Source: Herbidospora galbida
Lineage (GTDB): Bacteria; Actinomycetota; Actinomycetes; Streptosporangiales; Streptosporangiaceae
Direction: 5' to 3'
DNA length: 64,000 bases
Assembly: GCF_005233835.1 (NCBI RefSeq)
Contig: NZ_SZQA01000013.1
Span: 62,001 to 126,000, forward strand
The notes beneath the pieces were generated by a model. The model was not told where the DNA came from and did not search any database. It saw only the letters and a program-made list of their open reading frames with translations. The position numbers were made by a program, and so were the translations under genes. Positions 48,079-56,425 of this stretch are shown here, one piece after another (positions within the stretch are counted from its first letter, which is position 1; each line of letters begins with the position of its first letter).

Positions 48079-49029
48079 ATGTCCCATCGCGTCGCCGTCC
48101 TGGCCTTCGACGGCATGGCCCCGTTCGAGCTCGGCTGCGTCGTCGAAATCTTCAGCGTCGCCAGACCCGACGGCGTCGAGTGGTACGACCTGACCGTCTG
48201 CGCCGAGACCATCACCCCGCTCAAGGTCGTCGGCGGCTTCACGATGACCCCTTCACACGGGCTCGACGCGTTCAAGGGAGCGGGCACGGTCGTCATCCCG
48301 GGAGTCCGCGACGTCCGCCAAGAGGTCTCGCCGGCCCTCGTCGAGGCCACCCGCGCCGCCCACCGGAGCGGGGCGAGGGTCGTCTCGATCTGCTCGGGCG
48401 CGTTCGCGCTGGCCGCCGCCGGGCTGCTCGACGGCCGGGAGGCCACCACCCATTGGCGGTACGCCCCCCTGCTCAAGACCCGCTTCCCCGCCGTCACCGT
48501 CACCCCCGACGTCCTCTACGTCGACCACGGCGACGTCCTGACCAGCGCGGGCAGCGCGGCGGGGCTCGATCTGCTCCTCCACCTGGTCAGGACCGACCAC
48601 GGTCCCACGGTCGCCAACGCGGTCGCCCGCCGGCTGGTCGTCGCGCCGCATCGGGAGGGCGGGCAGGCCCAGTTCATCGAGACCCCGGTCACCCCGACCG
48701 AGGAGGACGCCGTCGGGCGGGCGATGGAGTGGACGCTCGCGCGGCTGGCCGCGCCGGTGACGGTCGGTGAGATGGCCCGGCAGGCCGACATGTCGGAGCG
48801 GTCGTTCCTGCGGCACTTCGCCCGGAAGTCGGGCACCAGCCCGCTCAAATGGTTGATCGCGCAGCGGGTCGCGGCCAGTCTGCCGCTCCTGGAGGGGACC
48901 ACGACGCCGGTCGAGGAGGTCGCCGCCGCCTGCGGGTTCGACAGCCCGGTCACCTTCCGGCACCACTTCACCCGGGCGATGCGGACCTCGCCGTCGGCCT
49001 ATCGGCGGGCGTTCCAGGCCGGGGCATAG
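48079..49029 (+). CDS. GlxA-family regulator (DJ-1/PfpI-AraC)
   Basis: A 316-residue regulator. A DJ-1/PfpI amidotransferase-like domain (about 1-180) has the nucleophile-elbow cysteine in SICSGAFALAAAGLLDGREA. A C-terminal AraC double HTH (about 215-310) includes QADMSERSFLRHFARKSGTS and VAAACGFDSPVTFRHHF. These proteins activate catabolic or detoxification genes, and the divergent rhodanese gene is the obvious candidate target. A paralogue is at 55358-56353. Confidence 0.9.
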   Translation: MSHRVAVLAFDGMAPFELGCVVEIFSVARPDGVEWYDLTVCAETITPLKVVGGFTMTPSHGLDAFKGAGTVVIPGVRDVRQEVSPALVEATRAAHRSGARVVSICSGAFALAAAGLLDGREATTHWRYAPLLKTRFPAVTVTPDVLYVDHGDVLTSAGSAAGLDLLLHLVRTDHGPTVANAVARRLVVAPHREGGQAQFIETPVTPTEEDAVGRAMEWTLARLAAPVTVGEMARQADMSERSFLRHFARKSGTSPLKWLIAQRVAASLPLLEGTTTPVEEVAAACGFDSPVTFRHHFTRAMRTSPSAYRRAFQAGA

Positions 49030-49072
49030 CCAGGGGGCCTACCTGCGGAGATCCGGGGCAGTGGCCATACAC

Positions 49073-49252
49073 ATGAAGAGAATTCTGCAGGTGTTCGTGA
49101 CCCGGTGGCTGTCGAAGACCCCGCTGGGCATCGCCGTGCTGGGGGCCGGATGGTTCGTCAGCAGGCGTCGGCGGAAGGCCCGTGAGGCCGAGGAGAACGC
49201 GCGGTTCAGGCCGGGCCGGCGGCGACAGCCTCAGCGGGCGAGTCGTAGATAG
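49073..49252 (+). CDS. Small basic membrane-associated protein
   Basis: A 59-residue protein (ATG 49073; an in-frame ATG at 49061 is possible). It has a short amphipathic start (KRILQVFVTRWLSK), one hydrophobic segment (PLGIAVLGAGWFVSR) and a long Arg/Lys-rich tail. The function is unknown. Its 3' end overlaps the convergent STAS gene by 47 nt. Confidence 0.55.
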   Translation: MKRILQVFVTRWLSKTPLGIAVLGAGWFVSRRRRKAREAEENARFRPGRRRQPQRASRR

Positions 49253-49550
49253 GAATGTGGCCGGCCAGGCCGACCAGTTCCATCACCTTGCGCGGCGAGG
49301 GCCGGGGGCCGGTCAGGGCGATGCTGCCGCCCTGGGTCTGGGTGTGGTGCAGGGCGTCGAGGAGCACGCGGATGCCCGCGCTGTCCATGAAGGACATCTC
49401 GGCGAGGTCGAGCACCAGGTGGGCCGAGATCTCCCGGGCCCGGGTGACGGCCTCGTGCAGCTGCCCTGTGGTGGTGGCGTCGACGTCCCCGGCCACGGTG
49501 ATCACGGCGTAGGCCCCCGACGGAGCCACGTGAACCCGGAGGTTGTCCAT
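49206..49550 (-). CDS. STAS-domain anti-sigma factor antagonist
   Basis: A 114-residue single-domain protein. The phosphorylatable serine is Ser57 in EMSFMDSAGIRVLLDALH, and the overall pattern is RsbV/SpoIIAA-like. It should bind an RsbW-type anti-sigma kinase when unphosphorylated. It is divergent from the RsbR-S-T operon, so it is a likely client of the phosphatases encoded there. ATG 49550 is the clear start. Confidence 0.9.
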   Translation of the reverse strand: MDNLRVHVAPSGAYAVITVAGDVDATTTGQLHEAVTRAREISAHLVLDLAEMSFMDSAGIRVLLDALHHTQTQGGSIALTGPRPSPRKVMELVGLAGHIPIYDSPAEAVAAGPA

Positions 49551-49682
49551 GATCTCCCTCTGTTCGTAAGCGCATAAGACCTACCACAGGGAGGCCTCTA
49601 TTCAGAAACATGTCGCAGTACCGGCGACTTCTCTAGGGTGGTGGTTGCGAATAATGCGTATCCGGTACGACTTGGAGGCCAC

Positions 49683-50522
49683 ATGACCTCGGAACCCTTC
49701 GGTGACCTTATCGAGCGGTGCCGGGCGGTGGAGGACGATCTGGTCCGCCGCTGGCGGGCCGACGTGGCGGCCTCGTTGCGTGGAAGGGTCTCGGAGATCG
49801 AGCTCGACAAGGAGCTCCGGGAGATCCTCGACGCCGTGCTGTCGGCGGTGAGCGCGGCCGAGGGGGCCGACACCCGTTCCGCCGCCTACGGCGAGGCGCG
49901 GGCGTTGCTGGTCGACCTGTCCCGGGCCAGGGCCCTGCAGGGGTTCAGCCCGCGTGAGACGGCGGTCAGCGTCTTCGCGCTCAAGAAGGCGGTGCGTGAG
50001 TCGGTGGGCGCGGGGGAGGAGTTCCTCGCCTTCTCCGACGTGATCGACGAGCTCGCGCTGTTCACTTTCGAGACCTATGCGAAGGCCCGCGAAGAGGTGA
50101 TCTCCAACCAGGCCGAGCAGCTGCTCGAACTGGCCACCCCGGTGGTCAAGCTCTGGCAGGGGGTCGTCGCGCTGCCGCTGGTCGGCACGCTCGACTCGGC
50201 GCGCGCCCAGGTCGTCATGGAGAAGCTGCTGCAGACGCTGGTCGACACCGGCAGCGAGTACGCCATCATCGACATCACCGGCGTCCCCGCGGTCGACACG
50301 CAGGTCGCGCAGCACCTGCTGAAGACGATCGTGGCGGCGCGGCTGATGGGGGCCGAGTGCATCATCTCCGGCATCCGGCCGCAGATCGCCCAGACGATCG
50401 TGGCGCTCGGCATCGAGTTCGGCGACATCGCCACCAAGGCCACGCTGGCCGACGCGCTGATGCTGGCCCTGGGCCGCATCGGGGTCGACGTCGCGGCCGA
50501 GATGTCCAAGCGCGGCCTGTGA
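49683..50522 (+). CDS. rsbR: RsbR-type stressosome co-antagonist
   Basis: A 279-residue protein. The N-terminal helical RsbRD_N-like sensor domain spans about 1-155, and the C-terminal STAS domain spans about 160-275. Both phosphorylation threonines known in Bacillus RsbR can be placed: Thr206 (VDTQVAQHLL) and Thr238 (GIRPQIAQTIVALGI). Together with RsbS it would form the stressosome core that holds the RsbT kinase. ATG 49683 has GGAGG four to five bases upstream. The longer ORF from 49638 is rejected. It overlaps rsbS by one base. Confidence 0.9.
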   Translation: MTSEPFGDLIERCRAVEDDLVRRWRADVAASLRGRVSEIELDKELREILDAVLSAVSAAEGADTRSAAYGEARALLVDLSRARALQGFSPRETAVSVFALKKAVRESVGAGEEFLAFSDVIDELALFTFETYAKAREEVISNQAEQLLELATPVVKLWQGVVALPLVGTLDSARAQVVMEKLLQTLVDTGSEYAIIDITGVPAVDTQVAQHLLKTIVAARLMGAECIISGIRPQIAQTIVALGIEFGDIATKATLADALMLALGRIGVDVAAEMSKRGL

Positions 50523-50887
50523 TGGAACGGCTCCCGATTCTGAAGATCGGCCCGATGCTGCTGGTCTCGATCCAGGTCGACCTGCGCGACGACATGGTGA
50601 TCGCGCTCCAGGAGGACCTGGCCGACCGGATCGTCGACACCGGCGCGCGGGGCGTCGTGATCGACATCACCGCCCTCGACATCGTCGACTCCTTCACCGG
50701 CCGGATGCTGGCCACGATCGCGGCCCTCTCGCGGGTGCTCGACGCCGAGACGGTGGTCGTGGGCATGCGCCCGGCGGTCGCGATCACCCTCGTGGAGCTG
50801 GGGCTGTCCCTCGACGGGATCAAGACGGCCCTCGACGTGGAACGCGGCATGCGGTTGCTGAGCTCGGCCGGCGGCGTGGGGAGATGA
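50522..50887 (+). CDS. rsbS: RsbS-type stressosome STAS protein
   Basis: A 121-residue single STAS domain. The expected phosphorylated residue is Ser57 in DIVDSFTGRMLATIAAL, and PILKIGPMLLVSIQVDLRD matches RsbS openings. The start shares a base with the rsbR stop (TGATG), and the stop overlaps rsbT by 4 nt. It forms the stressosome core together with RsbR. Confidence 0.92.
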   Translation: MERLPILKIGPMLLVSIQVDLRDDMVIALQEDLADRIVDTGARGVVIDITALDIVDSFTGRMLATIAALSRVLDAETVVVGMRPAVAITLVELGLSLDGIKTALDVERGMRLLSSAGGVGR

Positions 50888-51282
50888 CCGCCCAGGAACT
50901 CCCCATCACGGGCGACGCCGACGTCGTCCGGGTCCGCCAGGCGGTGCGGGCGGCGGCCGTCGAGGCCAAGCTGTCGCTCGTCGACCAGACCAAGCTCGTG
51001 ACTGCGGCCAGCGAGCTGGCCCGCAACACCCTCACCTACGGCGGGGGCGGCGGCGCCCTCGTCGAACAGCTCGACAACGGCCTGCGCAAGGGCGTGCGGG
51101 CCGTCTTCCACGACAAGGGCCCCGGGATCGCCGACGTCGCGCAGGCGCTGACCGACGGCTTCACCAGCGGCTCGGGCATGGGGCTCGGGCTCGGCGGGGC
51201 CCGCCGGCTCGTCGACGAGTTCGTCATCGAGACGGCGCCCGGCGACGGAACCACCGTGACGGTGGTCAAGTGGGCCCGGTGA
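50884..51282 (+). CDS. rsbT: RsbT-type serine/threonine switch kinase
   Basis: A 132-residue GHKL kinase: the N-box region is ASELARNTLTYGGGG, the ATP-lid region is DKGPGIADVAQAL, and SGSGMGLGLGGARRLVDEF follows. RsbT phosphorylates RsbS and RsbR, is then released, and activates a downstream phosphatase. Here two candidate phosphatases follow in the same operon. It overlaps rsbS by 4 nt and the next gene by GTGA. Confidence 0.93.
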   Translation: MTAQELPITGDADVVRVRQAVRAAAVEAKLSLVDQTKLVTAASELARNTLTYGGGGGALVEQLDNGLRKGVRAVFHDKGPGIADVAQALTDGFTSGSGMGLGLGGARRLVDEFVIETAPGDGTTVTVVKWAR

Positions 51283-52232
51283 CCGCCGTCTGGATCGACG
51301 TCACCGAAGAGAGCGCGGTCGGCGCGGTCCGCCGCGCGGCCGTCGACCGGGCGAGGGCGGCGGGGCTGCCCGAGGGCAGGGTCGCCGAGGTCGCCATCGT
51401 GGCGGCCGAGCTGGCCGCCAACGTCCAGCGGCACGCGGGCAGCGGGACGGTCCTGGTCCGCCGGGGCACGGCACACGTCGAGATCGTGGCCGTCGACTCG
51501 GGGCCGGGCTTCGACCCGCCGCCCGTCGAGGGACTGTCGACCCGCGGCGGCCTGGGCATCGGCCTGGGGGCCATCACCCGCCTGTCCGACTCCTTCGACG
51601 TCTACTCACGGCCGGGGCTCGGCACGGTCTTCGCGGTACGGATGGGGGAGCCCGCCCCCCTCGACATCACCGGCCTGACCCGGCCGATGCCGGGCGAGGA
51701 CCTGGGCGGAGACGCCTACGCCTGGCGTACCGACGACGACACGATCAGCCTGCTGCTCTGCGACGGGCTGGGGCACGGCCCGCTGGCCGCCTCGGCGGCG
51801 GGCGCGGCGGTCCGGGCCTTCGAGGAGGCCGCCGCCGGGCCGCCCGCGCAGCTCGTGAAGCACGTCCACGGTGAGATCTCCCACACCCGGGGCGTGGCCG
51901 TGGCCATCGCCCAGGCCGGGGGCGGCACCCTCACCTTCGCCGGGCTGGGCAACATCGCGGCGACGGTCGTCCACCGGGGCGACCACCGGGGGCTGATCTC
52001 CCTGCCGGGCATCGCCGGGCACCGCGCGGCCGCCATCAGACAGTACGACTACCCCCTCCCTCCCGGGGCACTGATCGTCATGCACACCGACGGCCTGCGG
52101 CAGCGCTGGACCTTCGGCGACTATCCGGGCCTGGTCACGCGCCGGTCCCCGGTGATCGCCGGGACCCTCCTGCGGGATCTCGGGGTCCGCCGCGACGACG
52201 CCGGTGTGCTGGTCGCCAGGATGCCGTCATGA
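51279..52232 (+). CDS. RsbT-like ATPase fused to an RsbX-like PP2C phosphatase
   Basis: A 317-residue protein. The first about 125 residues are a second GHKL domain (VAAELAANVQRHAG, DSGPGFD, GGLGIGLGAITRLSD). The rest (about 130-317) is a compact PP2C/RsbX-type phosphatase (LLLCDGLGHGPLAASAA; FAGLGNIAATVV; MHTDGLRQRW). Such a protein could dephosphorylate RsbS/RsbR and reset the stressosome, with the ATPase domain either competing with RsbT or tethering the protein. GTG 51279 is chosen because it overlaps the rsbT stop. The GTG at 51270 is less likely. Confidence 0.87.
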   Translation: MTAVWIDVTEESAVGAVRRAAVDRARAAGLPEGRVAEVAIVAAELAANVQRHAGSGTVLVRRGTAHVEIVAVDSGPGFDPPPVEGLSTRGGLGIGLGAITRLSDSFDVYSRPGLGTVFAVRMGEPAPLDITGLTRPMPGEDLGGDAYAWRTDDDTISLLLCDGLGHGPLAASAAGAAVRAFEEAAAGPPAQLVKHVHGEISHTRGVAVAIAQAGGGTLTFAGLGNIAATVVHRGDHRGLISLPGIAGHRAAAIRQYDYPLPPGALIVMHTDGLRQRWTFGDYPGLVTRRSPVIAGTLLRDLGVRRDDAGVLVARMPS

Positions 52233-53869
52233 CATCGGGCGAGCTGTTGTCGATCGAGGTCACAGGCGAGGGCGACGTGTTCACACTGCGGCAGCGCGCC
52301 CGCGTGGTGGCCGATGCGGCGGGGCTCGACCAGCAAGACCAGGTGCGCCTGGCGACCGCGCTCAGCGAGGTCGGCCGGGAGGTGCTCACCCAGGCGGGGG
52401 GCGCGAGAATAGCCTTCTCCATCGACGGTTCGCTGCGGGTCCGCGTCCGCGGCTACGGTCCGCTCAGCCCGGCCGCCCCGGGCTTCGCGGCGGCGGCCCG
52501 GTTGGTCGACGAGGTGTCGCACGAGGGGGAGGACGTCATCCTGAGCAAGGGGTTGCCCCCCGGCCGTTACACCGGCGACTGGCTGCGCAACCTGCGCGCC
52601 CTCCTGGCGGGGTTGGCCAAGCCGAGCCCGCTCGACGAACTGCGCGCCCAGAACCAGGAACTCATGGCGGCGCTGGAGGACGTCCAGTCGCAGCGCGACG
52701 AGCTGGAGGAGACCAACCGGGGCGTGATGGCCCTCTACACCCAGCTGTCGGAGGAGCTCGAACGCACCAACCAGGGTGTGGTGGCCCTCTACGCCGAGCT
52801 GGAGGACAAGTCGGCCCAGCTGCGCGAGGCGAGCGAGGCCAAGAGCCGGTTCCTGGCCAACGTCAGCCACGAGCTGCGCGCCCCGGCCAGCTCGATCCTG
52901 GGCCTGGCCCGCATGCTGCTCGAACTCGGCGAACCCCTCGACGACGAGAAGCGCCGCCAGGCCGAGCTGATCCGCGAGTCGGGCCGCGACCTGCTCAACC
53001 TCGTCAACGAGCTGCTCGACCTGGCCAAGGCCGAGTCGGGCCGCATCGAGCCCGAGGTCGTCGACGTGTCGCTGCGCGGCCTGCTGCGCCGCCTCAAGGA
53101 GACGTTGCGGCCGATGGCGCGCGAGGGGGTCACGCTGGTCGTCGACGACCCCGACGGCGTGGAGATCCTGCAGACCGACGAGCTGATGCTCACCCGCGTG
53201 CTGCGCAACCTGCTCACCAACGGCCTGAAGTTCACCGAGCGCGGCGAGGTCAGGGTCGGCGCCCACGCCGACGGCGACCACGTCCTGCTGCGGGTCTCCG
53301 ACACCGGCATCGGCATCTCCGATGAGGAGATCGAGCGTATCTTCGAGGAGTTCCACCAGGTCAGAGGCCCCATCCAGGCCTCGGTGACAGGAACCGGCCT
53401 GGGCCTGCCCTATGCCCGGAGCCTGGTCGCCATCCTCGGGGGCGAGATGTCGGTCCGGAGCGTGGTCGGGGAGGGCACGGTCTTCGAGGTACGCCTCCCG
53501 CGCCTCGACCGCATCCGGCTGGGCCGGGTCGTCATCGCCGACGACGACGCCGCCTTCCGCACCATGCTGCGCGGCCTCCTCCACGGGGTCGCCGAGGAGA
53601 TCGAGGACGCCGCCGACGGCTACGCCGCCCTCGCGGCCGTCCGGCGGGCCCGGCCCGACCTGCTCCTGCTCGACCTGCGGATGCCCGGCCTGACCGGCGA
53701 GGAGGTCATCAGGGAGCTGCGCGCCGACCCCGACCTGGCCGCCACCCGCGTCATCGTGGTCACCTCGACCGACACGGACGGCATCGACGGTGTGGCCCTG
53801 GACAAGTCACGCCTGACCCGGGGGGAGTTGCTCCGGGCGGTCGGCGAGATCGGAAAACGCGATGCCTGA
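52229..53869 (+). CDS. Hybrid histidine kinase with GHKL-like N-terminus and C-terminal receiver
   Basis: A 546-residue cytoplasmic protein. Residues 1-120 resemble a degenerate RsbT-type domain (DQVRLATALSEVGREVL). A coiled coil (about 133-208) follows, containing two copies of TNxGVxALY 18 residues apart (162-170 and 180-188). HisKA carries His214 in NVSHELRAPASSILG. The HATPase domain (about 320-430) has NLLTNGLKFT and GTGLGLPYA. A receiver domain starts at about 438, with the acceptor Asp in LLLLDLRMPG. It overlaps its neighbours on both sides (ATGA at the start, 8 nt at the end). It links phosphorelay signalling to the stressosome output. Confidence 0.9.
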   Translation: MTSGELLSIEVTGEGDVFTLRQRARVVADAAGLDQQDQVRLATALSEVGREVLTQAGGARIAFSIDGSLRVRVRGYGPLSPAAPGFAAAARLVDEVSHEGEDVILSKGLPPGRYTGDWLRNLRALLAGLAKPSPLDELRAQNQELMAALEDVQSQRDELEETNRGVMALYTQLSEELERTNQGVVALYAELEDKSAQLREASEAKSRFLANVSHELRAPASSILGLARMLLELGEPLDDEKRRQAELIRESGRDLLNLVNELLDLAKAESGRIEPEVVDVSLRGLLRRLKETLRPMAREGVTLVVDDPDGVEILQTDELMLTRVLRNLLTNGLKFTERGEVRVGAHADGDHVLLRVSDTGIGISDEEIERIFEEFHQVRGPIQASVTGTGLGLPYARSLVAILGGEMSVRSVVGEGTVFEVRLPRLDRIRLGRVVIADDDAAFRTMLRGLLHGVAEEIEDAADGYAALAAVRRARPDLLLLDLRMPGLTGEEVIRELRADPDLAATRVIVVTSTDTDGIDGVALDKSRLTRGELLRAVGEIGKRDA

Positions 53870-55403
53870 ACGAATCCTCGTCGTCGACGACATCAGCGCC
53901 AACCGCTACGTCATCGCCACCTGGCTCCAGCACTCGGGGTACGCGGTCGTCGAGGCCGCCTCCGGCGGCGAGGCGCTCAGCCTGATCAAGGAGTCGCTGC
54001 CCGACCTGGTGCTGCTCGACGTCCGCATGCCCGACATGTCGGGGTTCGAGGTGTGTGAGCGGATCAAGGCCGACCCGGTCAGCGCGGCCGTGCCGGTGAT
54101 CCACCTGACCGCGTCGGCGGTCGGGGTCGGCGACCGGACGCAGGGCCTGGCCCGCGGCGCCGACGGCTATCTCGTCGAACCGGTCGAACCCGAGGTGCTG
54201 CTGGCCACGGTCAACGCGACCCTCCGGTACGCCCGCGCCCGCCGCCAGGCCGAACGGCTGGCCGGGCGGCTGGCCGGCCTGTCGGACACCACCCTCGCCA
54301 TCAACATGGCCGGGACCCTCGACGAACTGCTCGGGGCGGCGGCCGAGGGCGCGCTCCGGATGTTCGGCGGGCCCGCGACCGTGTTCGCGCCGACCGAGGT
54401 GGGCAGCCGCTTCGTCACCTGCGATCTCGACGGGATGGTCGCGGGCGATTCGCCGCTGCTCGACCCCGGCGGGGTGCCGCGCGGGCCGACCCTGCGCACC
54501 ACCCCCGGGTCCGACTGGGCCGGGGTGCTGGCGCCGTCGGTCGCGGCCGAGGAGGTCAAGGTCGCGCTGGCCCGGGTGCAGGGGAGGCCACCGGTGGGGG
54601 TGCTCGTGGAGGCGGCGCTCGCCTTCGGCGACGACGACGCCCACGTGCTCAGCCAGCTCTCGATGGGGGTGGCGCTGGCGGTCGAGGCGCTGCGGTCGAT
54701 CGACGAGGAGCGGCGCATCGCGCTCACCCTCCAGCGGGCCCTGCTGCCCCGGTCACTGCCCGAGGTGGAGGGGGTCGAGCTGGCCGCCCGCTACGTGCCG
54801 GCCAGCTCGAATGCCGAGATCGGCGGCGACTTCTACGAGGTCATCGAGATCGGCGGCAAGCTCATGGTCGCGATCGGCGACGTGATGGGCCACTCGCTGC
54901 ACGCCGCGACCGTGATGGCCGAGATCCGGCACGCCGTGCGCGCCTACGCCAGCGAGGGCCACCCGCTCGACGAGATCCTGCGGCAGGTCAACCTGCTGAT
55001 GCTCCGGTTCCTGCCGCGTGAGCTGGCCACGGTGGCGCTGCTGCTGCTCACCCCGTCGACGGGTGAGATCGTGATGTGCAACGCGGGGCACCTGCCGCCG
55101 CTGCTGGTCTCGAAGCGGCGTACCGACTATCTGAGCATGCCCGGACCGCTGCTCGGCGCCCGCCTGCACCGGCCCGGCGAGGCGCGGTTCACGCTCGAAC
55201 CGGGCGAGTCGCTGGTGCTGGTCACCGACGGGCTGGTGGAGCGCCGCGACCTGACCCTGCAAGAGGGCATGGCCCGGCTCCAGGAGCTGTCGGGCAGCGT
55301 CGAGGACGACCTGGAGGCTTACTGCGACCGGGTGATCGACGCGATGATGCGCCCCGATCACGAAGACGACGTCGCGCTGGTGGTGCTGCGCAGGGCGGCC
55401 TGA
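53862..55403 (+). CDS. Response regulator with SpoIIE/PP2C phosphatase output
   Basis: A 513-residue protein. The N-terminal receiver has Asp53 (LVLLDVRMPDMSGFEV). A GAF-like middle domain follows (about 140-280). The C-terminal PP2C (about 300-510) has metal ligands in IGGDFYEVIEI and IGDVMGHSLHAA, and the end motifs NAGHLPPLL and DDVALVVL. The hybrid kinase upstream is the obvious phosphodonor. Its phosphatase would act on a STAS antagonist such as the protein at 49206-49550, releasing a sigma factor encoded elsewhere. The last 46 nt overlap the convergent GlxA-type gene. Confidence 0.92.
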   Translation: MPERILVVDDISANRYVIATWLQHSGYAVVEAASGGEALSLIKESLPDLVLLDVRMPDMSGFEVCERIKADPVSAAVPVIHLTASAVGVGDRTQGLARGADGYLVEPVEPEVLLATVNATLRYARARRQAERLAGRLAGLSDTTLAINMAGTLDELLGAAAEGALRMFGGPATVFAPTEVGSRFVTCDLDGMVAGDSPLLDPGGVPRGPTLRTTPGSDWAGVLAPSVAAEEVKVALARVQGRPPVGVLVEAALAFGDDDAHVLSQLSMGVALAVEALRSIDEERRIALTLQRALLPRSLPEVEGVELAARYVPASSNAEIGGDFYEVIEIGGKLMVAIGDVMGHSLHAATVMAEIRHAVRAYASEGHPLDEILRQVNLLMLRFLPRELATVALLLLTPSTGEIVMCNAGHLPPLLVSKRRTDYLSMPGPLLGARLHRPGEARFTLEPGESLVLVTDGLVERRDLTLQEGMARLQELSGSVEDDLEAYCDRVIDAMMRPDHEDDVALVVLRRAA

Positions 55404-56353
55404 GGCCGGAAGGTCTGCCGGTAGGCGATGGGGGAGACGCCGACCGCCGCGTGCAGGTGCTGGCGCAGCGACACGGCGGTGCCGAACCCGGCCTGCCGGG
55501 CCACCTCGTCGACCGGCAGGCCGGTCGTCTCCAGCAGCCGGCGGGCGTGCTCGACCCGCTGGCGGTTGAGCCAGCGGGCGGGTGACAGGCCGGTCTCCTC
55601 GCGGAAGCGGCGGGTGAAGGTGCGCACGCTCATCCGGGCGTGCGCGGCCAGCGCGTTGAGGTCGAGCGGTTCGGCCAGCCGCGACAGCATCCAGGCCCGG
55701 GTCGACTCGGTCGAGGCACCCTGGGCGGGCGGCAGCGGACGTTCGATGAACTGGGCCTGGCCGCCCTCGCGGAACGGCGCGGTCACGCAGCGGCGGGCCA
55801 CCCGGTTGGCGACCTCGGTGCCGAAGTCGGACCGGATGATGTGCAGGGCCAGATCGGTGCCGGCCGCGACGCCCGCCGAGGTGAGGATGTCGCCGTCGTC
55901 GACGAACAGCACCTCGGGGTTGAGCAGCACGTCGGGGTAGAGCCGCCGGAACCGGTTCGCGTTGCGCCAGTGGGTGGTCGCGGCGCGCCCGTCGAGCAGC
56001 CCGGCCGCCGCCAGCACGAACGCGCCGGTACAGATCGACACGATGCGCTTGCGCCCGGCGACCGCCCGGAGCGCCTCGGCCACCCCGGGTTCGAGGGAGC
56101 CCTCGAACGGCAACCCGCCGTGGACGCCCGGGACGATCACCGTGTCGGCGTCCTCCAGGAGCGACAGGTCGTGGTCCGGCACGATGGCGTAGCCCGCGGC
56201 GCAGCGGACCGGCCCGCCGCCGGGCGTGCAGGTCCTGACGTCGTAGAGTTTCCGCCGGTCGGCGTCTTCGGCGATGCCGAAGAACTGGCCGGGGATGCCG
56301 ACGTCCATGGTCGCGAAGTCGTCGAGCACCAGCATGGCCACACGATGGAGCAT
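55358..56353 (-). CDS. GlxA-family regulator (DJ-1/PfpI-AraC)
   Basis: A 331-residue paralogue of the regulator at 48079-49029. The DJ-1/PfpI domain has the cysteine loop SICTGAFVLAAAGLLDGRAA. The AraC HTH pair is ARMSVRTFTRRFREETGLS and VARQAGFGTAVSLRQHL. The C-terminal Ser/Thr-rich tail is an end-on overlap with the PP2C gene and may be dispensable. It is divergent from an MFS transporter and probably regulates it. Two palindromic elements lie in the gap. Confidence 0.9.
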   Translation of the reverse strand: MLHRVAMLVLDDFATMDVGIPGQFFGIAEDADRRKLYDVRTCTPGGGPVRCAAGYAIVPDHDLSLLEDADTVIVPGVHGGLPFEGSLEPGVAEALRAVAGRKRIVSICTGAFVLAAAGLLDGRAATTHWRNANRFRRLYPDVLLNPEVLFVDDGDILTSAGVAAGTDLALHIIRSDFGTEVANRVARRCVTAPFREGGQAQFIERPLPPAQGASTESTRAWMLSRLAEPLDLNALAAHARMSVRTFTRRFREETGLSPARWLNRQRVEHARRLLETTGLPVDEVARQAGFGTAVSLRQHLHAAVGVSPIAYRQTFRPQAALRSTTSATSSS

Positions 56354-56400
56354 GGCCCGATTCTTTCACATATTGGCTTATGGGCCACTAGTGCCCTCCA

Positions 56401-56416
56401 CCTGCTCTTGAGCAGG
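56401..56416. promoter_or_regulatory. Palindrome in front of the MFS transporter
   Basis: CCTGCTCTTGAGCAGG is a perfect 7-bp inverted repeat around TT, just before the MFS start and within the 72-bp gap to the divergent GlxA-type regulator. A less perfect element centred on ACTAGT lies upstream at about 56378-56392. Both are operator candidates. Confidence 0.5.
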
Positions 56417-56425
56417 ATGTCCGGC

